From: Alicyclobacillus herbarius DSM 13609
GTDB taxonomy: Bacteria; Bacillota; Bacilli; Alicyclobacillales; Alicyclobacillaceae
Length of the DNA stretch: 64,000 nucleotides
Direction of reading: 5' to 3'
Assembly: GCF_000430585.1 (NCBI RefSeq)
Contig: NZ_AUMH01000013.1
Span: 49,465-113,464 of the forward strand
A program made the position numbers and the translations under genes. Of the stretch, positions 10,272 to 17,842 are shown piece after piece (the first letter of the stretch is position 1; each line of letters opens with the position of its first letter). The notes beneath the pieces are model-generated. The model searched no databases, had not been told where the DNA came from, and saw only the letters and a list, made by a program, of their open reading frames with translations.

Positions 10272-11132
10272 GTGGTACAGGCGGGAGATTACGTCGCACG
10301 CAAATCATATGGAAAAGACCTGTGTTTTGTCATCGTCGAAATCGACGAGGAAACCCAGACCGCCATTCTCAAAGGCATCGACGTACGACTGATGGCCGAC
10401 GCCCCACTGGATGACCTGGAGGTCGTCAGTGAAGAGGAATTACGTCAATACGAGGCCTATCGGCACCACCTCGAAGACCAGTGTGTACGGCTGATTCGAT
10501 CTCGGCGGGAAAAAGAATCGGAGAAGCTGTCCCTACGCAAGGAGGCGCGGTTTGAATCCAATCCTGATTTTTTTGAGCGGCCCGGACGGGTTCTCCACCT
10601 CGATGGCGACGGGACGTATTTGCAGAAGTGTTTAGCGATGTACCAAGAACTCGGTATCCGGGCCTTTGGCGAACACATGTCCGAGTCGCGCATGCCCGAA
10701 GCCGTCCGGTCCCTGTTAGAGAAATATGAACCGGATATCCTCATCATCACTGGCCACGACGGTGTCATTCGGAAGGGCAAAGACCTGTCGGATATCCGCA
10801 ACTACCGCAATTCGCTCCATTTCGTGCACACCGTACAAAACGCCCGCAGGCACTCGCGGAGCATGGATGATTTGGTCATCATCGCGGGGGCGTGCCAGTC
10901 CCACTTCGAGTCCCTGCTGGACGCGGGGGCGAACTTTGCCAGTTCGCCGCAGCGCATCATGATTCACGCGCTCGATCCGGTCTTTATTGCGGAGAAGGTG
11001 GCCTACACGCCGATTAACCAGACGGTGAATGTGTACGATGTCGTGCAGTCGACGTACACAGGTACCGATGGCATCGGCGGTCTTGAGTCGCGTGGAAAAT
11101 ATCGATTGGGACTGCCGAAATCGCTGTATTGA
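10272..11132 (+). CDS. yabG: Sporulation-specific coat protease YabG
   Basis: Cysteine protease that processes spore coat proteins; expressed in the mother cell under sigma-K in Bacillus subtilis. The 286-residue product matches the family length. It carries conserved blocks such as VLHLDGDGTYLQKCL, IITGHDGVIRKGKDL, FVHTVQNARRH and IIAGACQSHFESLLDAGANF. GTG 10272 follows a GGGAGGGGG site; the longer in-frame start at 10182 has no support. It lies in the conserved order ksgA, yabG, veg, sspF. No convincing sigma-K promoter was found upstream. Confidence 0.95.
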   Translation: MVQAGDYVARKSYGKDLCFVIVEIDEETQTAILKGIDVRLMADAPLDDLEVVSEEELRQYEAYRHHLEDQCVRLIRSRREKESEKLSLRKEARFESNPDFFERPGRVLHLDGDGTYLQKCLAMYQELGIRAFGEHMSESRMPEAVRSLLEKYEPDILIITGHDGVIRKGKDLSDIRNYRNSLHFVHTVQNARRHSRSMDDLVIIAGACQSHFESLLDAGANFASSPQRIMIHALDPVFIAEKVAYTPINQTVNVYDVVQSTYTGTDGIGGLESRGKYRLGLPKSLY

Positions 11133-11136
11133 CCCA

Positions 11137-11166
11137 TTGACAACGAAAATCGAGCCCTGATATAAT
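11137..11166 (+). promoter_or_regulatory. Upstream sigma-A promoter of veg
   Basis: TTGACA at 11137-11142, an 18-bp spacer, TATAAT at 11161-11166. Both hexamers match consensus. Confidence 0.8.
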
Positions 11167-11177
11167 GTTTAACCTGG

Positions 11178-11207
11178 TTGACTTATATCCTCCTTCCATG
11201 GTATAAT
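11178..11207 (+). promoter_or_regulatory. Second, tandem sigma-A promoter of veg
   Basis: TTGACT at 11178-11183, an 18-bp spacer, TATAAT at 11202-11207, placed 41 bases after the first promoter. Confidence 0.75.
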
Positions 11208-11232
11208 CGCCCGTGGAAAGAGGTGGTGTGTG

Positions 11233-11511
11233 TTGGCCAGAAATGCGCTCCACGACATCAAGAGTAGTCTCGATGAACTCATCGGGGAGAAGGTTTTGCT
11301 GCGGGCGAACGGCGGTCGCCGGAAAACCATTGAACGCAGCGGGGTTCTGGAAGAAACATACCCGTCCGTGTTCGTGGTTCGCCTAGATCCATCCGACGGT
11401 TCATTCGAACGGGTCTCGTACAGTTACGCGGACTTGTTGACAGAAACGGTCGAGTTGATGGTCTGTAAAAACGGGGATAACGTCAAGGTTACGTATACAC
11501 AGTCGCAATAA
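11233..11511 (+). CDS. veg: Veg protein, biofilm-related regulator
   Basis: Small protein of 92 residues. In Bacillus subtilis Veg stimulates biofilm formation by antagonising SinR and is transcribed from a very strong vegetative promoter. The core [13 protein letters not shown] and [19 protein letters not shown] are essentially the family consensus. TTG 11233 is chosen because the protein then begins MARN, like other Veg proteins, with AAAGAGGTGG at a good distance. GTG 11230 is the alternative. Two near-consensus promoters precede it and a strong terminator follows. Confidence 0.94.
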   Translation: MARNALHDIKSSLDELIGEKVLLRANGGRRKTIERSGVLEETYPSVFVVRLDPSDGSFERVSYSYADLLTETVELMVCKNGDNVKVTYTQSQ

Positions 11512-11546
11512 ATCATCCTGGGCGCCTGTAAGCGTCCGGGTATGCG

Positions 11547-11573
11547 AAGACGGCCAAGGGCCGTCTTTTTTTT
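11547..11573 (+). terminator. Rho-independent terminator after veg
   Basis: Stem AAGACGGCC/GGCCGTCTT with a 3-base loop (11547-11567) merges into a run of nine T. A clear intrinsic terminator. Confidence 0.92.
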
Positions 11574-11681
11574 GTCAAGATTTGCGAGTTTGGAATCGGT
11601 TGGGGCTACGGAGACTACGACTGGCCGTCAATCACGCCGCGCTTCGCAGTCGCGAAGCGTAAGTGAGAAGGGGGCAAAACG

Positions 11682-11861
11682 ATGGGTCGACGCAGAGGTA
11701 CCATGTCGGATGAGCTGAAGCTGGAACTGGCGAAGGAACTCGGTTTCTACGACACGGTTCAGCGTGATGGCTGGGGGGCTATTACCACCCGCGACGCCGG
11801 CAATATGGTCAAGCGCGCCATCGAGATTGCGGAGGAGTCTCTGGCCGAGCAGAAACGCTAG
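11682..11861 (+). CDS. sspF: Small acid-soluble spore protein SspF
   Basis: Alpha/beta-type DNA-binding spore protein of 59 residues, made in the forespore and thought to bind spore DNA. It reads [13 protein letters not shown] at the start, then [24 protein letters not shown] and KRAIEIAEE, matching Bacillus SspF nearly residue for residue. AGAAGGGGG lies just upstream of the ATG. It follows veg as in Bacillus subtilis and ends before a terminator. Confidence 0.96.
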   Translation: MGRRRGTMSDELKLELAKELGFYDTVQRDGWGAITTRDAGNMVKRAIEIAEESLAEQKR

Positions 11862-11901
11862 CCACAGACAGACGAAACCTTCATCTGCGATATGACGGCC
11901 G

Positions 11902-11926
11902 CCGGGGGCAGACGCCCCCGGTTTTC
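11902..11926 (+). terminator. Terminator after sspF
   Basis: Stem CCGGGGGC (11902-11909), a 4-base loop, GCCCCCGG (11914-11921), then TTTTC. It separates sspF from the cyanophycin genes. Confidence 0.85.
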
Positions 11927-11991
11927 TGCATACTGGATTTTTTGCGCGGACAGACTAGCACATGTGTTGTTTTCAGCTAAGGAGGGACCGA

Positions 11992-12825
11992 ATGTCGGAT
12001 ATGCCTGGCCCATTGGTCATCATCGGCGGCGCCGAGGATAAGCAGGGGGAATGCCGCATTTTACGCGAGTTTATGCGGCTTGGTGGGGATAGGCACGCAC
12101 ACGTGCTCGTCATGACGGTGGCCACCGAGCTGCCGGTTGAGGTGGGGATGGAGTACGTGGACGTGTTTCGCCGCTTGGGGGCGGCGGACGTCCGGACATT
12201 TGACGTGTCTCATCGCAACGCCGCGAATACAGACAGCGCGGTGCAGTTTATCGAAGACGCCACCTGCATCTTTTTCACCGGCGGCGACCAGATGCGCATC
12301 ACCAAGCTGCTCGGTGGGACCCGCGTAGACGCGGCTTTGCACAACGCGCTCGCTCGTGGCGTTCCACTTGGCGGAACCAGCGCCGGCGCGTCGATGATGT
12401 CAAGTACGATGATTGTTGATGGGGAAGGGGAGACCAACCCGCGCATTGCCGTCGTCGATATGGCGCCGGGAATGGAATTCCTCGATGGGGTTGTCATCGA
12501 TCAGCACTTTGCCCAGCGCGGGCGGTTGGGGCGATTGGTTTCGGCGGTCGCACAGTACCCTCACCACCTGGGTCTTGGCATCGACGAGGACACGGCAATC
12601 GTTGTGGAAAACGGCGTCTTTCGCGTGATAGGCCGGGGTGCGGTCAGTGTGGTCGACGCCGGCGGTGTCACGTATTCCAACCTGGAGGCGGTGGAATCCG
12701 ACGAGGCGTTGTGTCTGTGCGGCATTCAGCTGCACATTCTGCCGCAGGGATACGGGTTTCATCTGCGCGACAGGAGACCGATAACCGACTGGAAAGCGTA
12801 CCAGTCTGGGGCTGCAAGGAGCTGA
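11992..12825 (+). CDS. cphB: Cyanophycinase
   Basis: Serine exopeptidase of the S51 family that cleaves cyanophycin (multi-L-arginyl-poly-L-aspartate) to beta-Asp-Arg dipeptides in the cytoplasm. The nucleophile motif GGTSAGAS is near residue 130. FFTGGDQMRI, DQHFAQRGRLGRL and LGIDEDTAI supply the other conserved active-site blocks. At 277 residues it matches the usual 270-290. The ATG at 11992 follows AAGGAGGG. It is four bases upstream of the synthetase gene, so both should be co-transcribed. These two genes interrupt the conserved sspF-ispE order. Confidence 0.94.
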   Translation: MSDMPGPLVIIGGAEDKQGECRILREFMRLGGDRHAHVLVMTVATELPVEVGMEYVDVFRRLGAADVRTFDVSHRNAANTDSAVQFIEDATCIFFTGGDQMRITKLLGGTRVDAALHNALARGVPLGGTSAGASMMSSTMIVDGEGETNPRIAVVDMAPGMEFLDGVVIDQHFAQRGRLGRLVSAVAQYPHHLGLGIDEDTAIVVENGVFRVIGRGAVSVVDAGGVTYSNLEAVESDEALCLCGIQLHILPQGYGFHLRDRRPITDWKAYQSGAARS

Positions 12826-12829
12826 ATCC

Positions 12830-15481
12830 ATGAGGATTTGTTCGGTGCGCCATATCGACGGGCCCAACTTGTATATCTATCGGCCGATTCTCATTGCCGA
12901 TGTCGATCTCGAAGATTTAACCGAGCGGGAGAGCCGCGAATTTCCGGGCTTCAACGAGCGGCTCCTGGCCGAGTTCCCTGGGCTTTGCGAGCATCACTGC
13001 GCGAAGGGGGAGCCGGGCGGATTTGTCGAACGCCTGCACGGAGGGACGTATTTCGGACATATCGTCGAACACCTGGCGATTGAGTTGGCCTGCTGCGTGG
13101 GCATTGACGTTCATTACGGCAAGACCCTGTACGCCGGCGGCCCTGGCCAGTACGAAATTGTCATGGAGTGTAAGGCCTACCGCTGTCAACGCTATCTGCT
13201 CGAGGCGGCGATGTGGATTGTCGAGTCCATCCTGGCCGGGAAGTCGTATTCCCTCGACGACATCATGGCCCGAGCGGAAGAGATCCTGCGCGAGACGGCG
13301 CTGGGCCCTAGTACCCAGGCGATTGTCGATGCCGCCACGCAGCGCGGCATCCCGGTGCGGCGCTTGAACGAAGGGAGCCTCGTCCAGTTGGGGCACGGGA
13401 AAAAACGAAAGCTGGTCCAGGCCACGCTCACCGATAACACCTCGGCCGTGGCGGTGGACATCGCCTCCGACAAATCGCTGACCAAAGAGATCCTGGGGAG
13501 CGCCGGCATTCCAGTCCCGCATGGGGGATGGGCGGACGATGAGGAGGAAGCTGTCGCCCAGTTCCGCCGCCTGCGCTCTCCGGTGGTCATCAAGCCTTAT
13601 AACGGGAATCAGGGCCGCGGCGTCAGCCTGAACCTGGTCAGCGAAGAGGAGGTCCGCCTCGCCTATCGCTTTGCCAGCCGCTATAACCGGCGCGTGATTG
13701 TCGAGCGATACGTAGAGGGGAAAAACATCCGCCTCCTGGTGGTGGCCGGGAAGCTGGCAGCAGCCAGCGAACGCATCCCCCCGACCGTACGCGGGGACGG
13801 GTATCAGAGCGTCCGGCAGCTGGTCGCCGAGGTCAACGCGCACCCAAACCGGGGAGCGGATCATGAAAAACCGCTGACCCGCATCCCAATGGATGAGGTG
13901 GCGGAGCAAGTCTTGGCCCGGCAGGGATTGTCGCCAGACGATGTACCCGCGTCCGGCCGCGTCGTCCTCCTGCGCGACAGCGCCAACCTGTCCACCGGGG
14001 GCGAGGCGGTCGATGTCACCGGGCAGCTGGACGAGACGTATCGACTCATCGCCGAGCGGGCCGCGCGTTTGGTGGGCCTAGACGTATGCGGCATCGACAT
14101 GATTGTGCCCGCGATTCACCGACCGCCGCAGGAGGACGAAGAATGCGCCGTCGTCGAGGTCAACGCCGCCCCCGGCATCCGTATGCACCAGCATCCCTCC
14201 TATGGGGTCACCCGCGACGTGGCCCAGGCAATTGTCAACTCGCTGTTTCCCGGCCGGGACAACGGCCGCATCCCGTTAGTTTCCGTGACTGGCACCAACG
14301 GCAAGACGACCATCACTCGCCTCATCGGCCACGGGCTCGCGGCCACCGGGCGCACGGTGGGCATGACCACAACCGGCGGGGTGTTTATCGGCGGCAAACA
14401 GGTGCTCTCCGGAGATACCACCGGTCCTGCCAGCGCCCGCCTTGTCTTGTCCGATCCGTCCGTGGAAGCGGCGGTTTTGGAGACGGCGCGGGGCGGCATC
14501 GTCCGCGGGGGGCTGGCGTACGACCGGGCGAATGTGGCGGTATTGACCAATATCACCCTGGACCATATCGGGCAGGACCACGTGGAGACGATTGAAGACT
14601 TGGTGCACATCAAGTCGTTGGTGGCTGAGTGTGTGTCTGAGGATGGTACGGTGGTTCTCAACGCGGAGGACAAAAACCTGGTCGAGCTGGCGCCGCGGCT
14701 GTCATCAAAAATCGTCTTCTTCGCGACCAGCCCGGATAACCCGGTGTTGCGGCGGCACCTCGCGGGCGGCGGTGTCGGGTTCTTTCTCCAGCGCGGCTGG
14801 CTGACGGAAGGCCGCGGGAACCTGAACTGGGAGATTGCGTTTGCGCGGGACATCCCGGTAACCATGGACGGGAAGGCGCGGTTCCAGATTGAAAACTGTC
14901 TGGCGGCGGCGGCCGCCCTGCGTTCTCTCGGCTTAACACGGCGGCAGGTGGCGGACGCGCTGCTCTCGTTCCGACCTGAGCAGGACAACCCGGGACGCCT
15001 GATGACCTATCGAATGCAGGGCGGTTGTTTCGTGGTGCTTGACTATGGGCATAACCCGGACGGGTTTCGCCGCGTCGGCGAGTGGTTGAAGCGGATTGGA
15101 ACGAAACGGATTATTGGCGTCGTCGGTGTTCCGGGGGACCGGGCCGATGAGGTCATCCGCCAGGCCGCGGCGGAGCTGTCGCAGTGGTTTGACGCCTTCA
15201 TCGTCAAGGAAGACGCGGACAAGCGGGGGCGCCGGGAAGGGGAGGTTGCGCACATGGTGGCGGGGGAAATCCGCCGCCTTCACCCGGAAAAGCCGTGCGC
15301 GGTGGTACTCTCGGAGCCCGATGCATTGCGGCAGGCCATCGCCGCGGCAAAGCCGGGCGAGGTGGTGGTCGCGTTTTACGAGAAACTGGACCCATTGCAG
15401 CAGGTCATCGAGAGCTTGGGCGGGATGACGGTATCCGCCATTTCCGCGCACGCCCCAGACCGCGCCGTGGCCACGGTGTGA
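12830..15481 (+). CDS. cphA: Cyanophycin synthetase
   Basis: ATP-dependent enzyme that elongates cyanophycin by adding Asp to the backbone and Arg to its side chains. The 883-residue product has the full three-part layout: an N-terminal domain (residues 1-160), an ATP-grasp domain for one addition (about 215-475, with PVVIKPYNGNQGRGVSLN and EVNAAPGIRMHQHP), and a Mur-ligase-like domain (from about 480, P-loop GTNGKTTITRLI and LTNITLDHIGQD). AAGGAG sits eight bases before the ATG at 12830. Together with cphB it forms a nitrogen-storage make-and-break pair. No disruption is seen. Confidence 0.96.
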   Translation: MRICSVRHIDGPNLYIYRPILIADVDLEDLTERESREFPGFNERLLAEFPGLCEHHCAKGEPGGFVERLHGGTYFGHIVEHLAIELACCVGIDVHYGKTLYAGGPGQYEIVMECKAYRCQRYLLEAAMWIVESILAGKSYSLDDIMARAEEILRETALGPSTQAIVDAATQRGIPVRRLNEGSLVQLGHGKKRKLVQATLTDNTSAVAVDIASDKSLTKEILGSAGIPVPHGGWADDEEEAVAQFRRLRSPVVIKPYNGNQGRGVSLNLVSEEEVRLAYRFASRYNRRVIVERYVEGKNIRLLVVAGKLAAASERIPPTVRGDGYQSVRQLVAEVNAHPNRGADHEKPLTRIPMDEVAEQVLARQGLSPDDVPASGRVVLLRDSANLSTGGEAVDVTGQLDETYRLIAERAARLVGLDVCGIDMIVPAIHRPPQEDEECAVVEVNAAPGIRMHQHPSYGVTRDVAQAIVNSLFPGRDNGRIPLVSVTGTNGKTTITRLIGHGLAATGRTVGMTTTGGVFIGGKQVLSGDTTGPASARLVLSDPSVEAAVLETARGGIVRGGLAYDRANVAVLTNITLDHIGQDHVETIEDLVHIKSLVAECVSEDGTVVLNAEDKNLVELAPRLSSKIVFFATSPDNPVLRRHLAGGGVGFFLQRGWLTEGRGNLNWEIAFARDIPVTMDGKARFQIENCLAAAAALRSLGLTRRQVADALLSFRPEQDNPGRLMTYRMQGGCFVVLDYGHNPDGFRRVGEWLKRIGTKRIIGVVGVPGDRADEVIRQAAAELSQWFDAFIVKEDADKRGRREGEVAHMVAGEIRRLHPEKPCAVVLSEPDALRQAIAAAKPGEVVVAFYEKLDPLQQVIESLGGMTVSAISAHAPDRAVATV

Positions 15482-15552
15482 CAGGAATGTGACGGGTACA
15501 ACTTGACGCAGCGCCCATTCTCGACCATGCTAAAAGGGTCGAGGTGGGGTAG

Positions 15553-16401
15553 TTGCTGGTGGAACGGGCGTACGCCAAGATCAACCTGACGCTGGACGTG
15601 CTAGGCAAGCGCGCGGACGGGTATCATGAGGTCGACATGGTTATGCAGACCATCGACTTGTCCGATTCGGTGTTTCTCGAGCGGACGGACGGCGCAGGGA
15701 TTGAACTGGATTGTAATGTCAGTCAGGTGCCGCTGGATGAGCGCAACCTCGCCCATGCGGCGGCCCGCGCGTTTTTTCGTCGTACAGGCCATGAGGCCGG
15801 GCTGCGCATCAAGATCGACAAACAGATTCCGATTGCGGCCGGGCTCGCGGGCGGATCGGCCGATGCGGCAGCCGTCCTGCGGGGGATGAATCGGCTGTTT
15901 GGTACGGGGCTCACGCTGGCTGAGTTGGCGGAGATTGGTGCTGAGGTGGGCTCGGATGTACCGTTTTGCGTGCACGGAGGCTGTGCGGTAGCAACCGGGC
16001 GGGGCGAGCGGCTGCGCCCCGTGGAGCACAGCCTGCGTGCATTTGTCGTACTCGTGCACCCGTTGATGCACGTCTCGACCGCCGCCGTCTATCAGGCGAT
16101 AGAGACTTACGTAGAACGGGCTGAGCCGAGCAGTCGGGCCATGATGGAAGCGCTGGCGAAGGCCGATGTCGATGCGGTGCGTGAGCGTGTGACAAACGAC
16201 CTAGAGCCGGTGACGATGCGCCTTTACCCCGACTTGCAGGAATTGCGGCGACGGGTGGAGGCAGTCGCCCGGATGCGGGTACATATGTCGGGCAGCGGCC
16301 CGACCCTGTATTGCCTGGTTGGGACGCAGACGGCCGCGCAGCGACTGTACAATGCTTTGCGCGGGTTTGTCCGCGAGGTGTATCTCAGCCGCATGGTGTA
16401 A
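15553..16401 (+). CDS. ispE: 4-diphosphocytidyl-2-C-methyl-D-erythritol kinase
   Basis: GHMP-family kinase that phosphorylates CDP-ME in the MEP isoprenoid pathway. Motifs: AYAKINLTLDV at the start, the ATP-binding PIAAGLAGGSADAAAVLRG near residue 95, and the C-terminal HMSGSGPT glycine motif. The length of 282 residues is normal. TTG 15553 has GAGGTGG five bases upstream; GTG 15559 is an alternative. A weak TTGACG promoter element at 15503-15508 may serve it. The gene resumes the conserved order after the cyanophycin insertion. Confidence 0.95.
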   Translation: MLVERAYAKINLTLDVLGKRADGYHEVDMVMQTIDLSDSVFLERTDGAGIELDCNVSQVPLDERNLAHAAARAFFRRTGHEAGLRIKIDKQIPIAAGLAGGSADAAAVLRGMNRLFGTGLTLAELAEIGAEVGSDVPFCVHGGCAVATGRGERLRPVEHSLRAFVVLVHPLMHVSTAAVYQAIETYVERAEPSSRAMMEALAKADVDAVRERVTNDLEPVTMRLYPDLQELRRRVEAVARMRVHMSGSGPTLYCLVGTQTAAQRLYNALRGFVREVYLSRMV

Positions 16402-16437
16402 TTACCCAGTGAGGTTCGGGAGGAGGGGTTCCGGTCG

Positions 16438-17250
16438 ATGCGGCGGTCGGAACGGTTGATTCGGGTAACCCAGGCCTTGATGGAGCACCCCAGCCAGGTG
16501 TGTTCGCTCTCCGAGTGGGCGGCCCGCTGGGAGGCTGCCAAGTCTTCCCTCAGCGAGGATGTGACGCTTATCCGCCAGGTGGTCGAGGAGGACGGCAGCG
16601 GTCAGGTTGAGACGTTTCCCGGGGCGGCCGGCGGCATCGTGTTTCGCGCCCAGGTGCCCCTGGCTCAGCAGCAAGCGTTTGTCGCCGCCATGGCCGAACG
16701 CCTATCCGATGCGTCGCGGATTCTGGCTGGGGGATTCCTCTACATGTCGGACGTGTTGGGGGAATCCGACGTGCTGGACTTGGTGGGCCGTTGGTTTGCC
16801 TCGGTGTACGCGAATAGCCGGGTCAACGTGGTGGTTACGGTGGAAACCAAAGGCATCCCGCTGGCGGTGGCGACCGCCCGATATTTGCACGTGCCAGTGG
16901 TCATTGCCCGCCGCGAACACCGTTTGACCGACGGACCCGCCGTGAGCCTGCACTATGTGTCCGGATCGGAACGGAGGATACAGACCATGTCCATCTCCCG
17001 GCGCGCGATGCCGGAACAGGCGCGGGCGTTGATTGTTGACGACTTTATGCGCGCCGGGGCAACGGTCAAGGCAGTCTCGACGCTCTTGAACGAATTCCGC
17101 GCGCAGGTGGTCGGCACGGCGGTGTTCATGACGACTCGCGAGCCGGCAAAAAAGCTGATTGACGAGTATTTCTCGCTCTTCACGCTGGAAGATTTGCAGG
17201 AAGGCGAGTGGGTGAAGGTGCGGCCTTCCCGAGAGGTGCAGATTGGGTAG
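16438..17250 (+). CDS. purR: Pur operon repressor PurR
   Basis: Repressor of purine biosynthesis genes in Bacilli that dissociates from DNA on binding PRPP. It has an N-terminal winged-helix domain (about residues 1-75, RRSERLIRVTQALM) and a C-terminal phosphoribosyltransferase-like domain with the PRPP loop ALIVDDFMRAGATV near residue 200. At 270 residues it matches the Bacillus protein. GGGAGGAGGGG precedes the ATG. It is followed by ridA, as in Bacillus subtilis (purR-yabJ). Confidence 0.96.
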   Translation: MRRSERLIRVTQALMEHPSQVCSLSEWAARWEAAKSSLSEDVTLIRQVVEEDGSGQVETFPGAAGGIVFRAQVPLAQQQAFVAAMAERLSDASRILAGGFLYMSDVLGESDVLDLVGRWFASVYANSRVNVVVTVETKGIPLAVATARYLHVPVVIARREHRLTDGPAVSLHYVSGSERRIQTMSISRRAMPEQARALIVDDFMRAGATVKAVSTLLNEFRAQVVGTAVFMTTREPAKKLIDEYFSLFTLEDLQEGEWVKVRPSREVQIG

Positions 17251-17290
17251 TTGACACACATCCACAAGCAAACAAAGGGGGACACATCGG

Positions 17291-17671
17291 ATGCGTACCA
17301 TTTCAACGGAGAAAGCGCCAGCGGCGATTGGGCCGTACGCGCAGGCGGTGGAAGTCGGTGGCTTCGTTTACACCTCCGGGCAAATCCCGCTGCGGCCAGA
17401 CGGGACGCTGGTCGAAGGCGGTGCAGAGGAGCAGGTGAAGCAGGTGCTGGCCAACCTGGACGCGGTCCTGACCGCGGCTGGGGTACGCCGTACCGATGTG
17501 GCCAAAGCCACCATCTTTCTCACCGATTTGGCCGACTTTGACACGGTGAACGCGGCCTACGGCGCCTTTTTCGGTGACCACCGCCCGGCCCGGTCCTGCA
17601 TTCAGGTGGCTGCGCTGCCGAAGGGGGCCAAGGTGGAAATCGAGCTCGTTGCGGTGAGGGCAGGCTCGTAA
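17291..17671 (+). CDS. ridA: RidA family 2-iminobutanoate/2-iminopropanoate deaminase
   Basis: Small trimeric enzyme (126 residues) that hydrolyses reactive enamine/imine intermediates released by PLP enzymes. In Bacillus subtilis the equivalent is YabJ. Family hallmarks are ISTEKAPAAIGPYAQAV, FVYTSGQIPL, and the C-terminal RPARSCIQVAALPKGAKVEIE that contains the catalytic arginine. AAAGGGGG precedes the ATG. It probably shares the purR transcript. Confidence 0.96.
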   Translation: MRTISTEKAPAAIGPYAQAVEVGGFVYTSGQIPLRPDGTLVEGGAEEQVKQVLANLDAVLTAAGVRRTDVAKATIFLTDLADFDTVNAAYGAFFGDHRPARSCIQVAALPKGAKVEIELVAVRAGS

Positions 17672-17842
17672 ACGGGCCAAAGCGATACGTGAGTGCGCAT
17701 GAGGTGCACGGCGTATGCATGACGCAAAAACGGCGCCTTTTCATTCCGTCCGCTGCTCGGGCGGGCGGGACAAGGCTTCATGTAAGCGCATCCGTGCGCG
17801 TTAGGATGGCATGCTAGCCCTGGCGAGGAGGGAGAGATTGCT

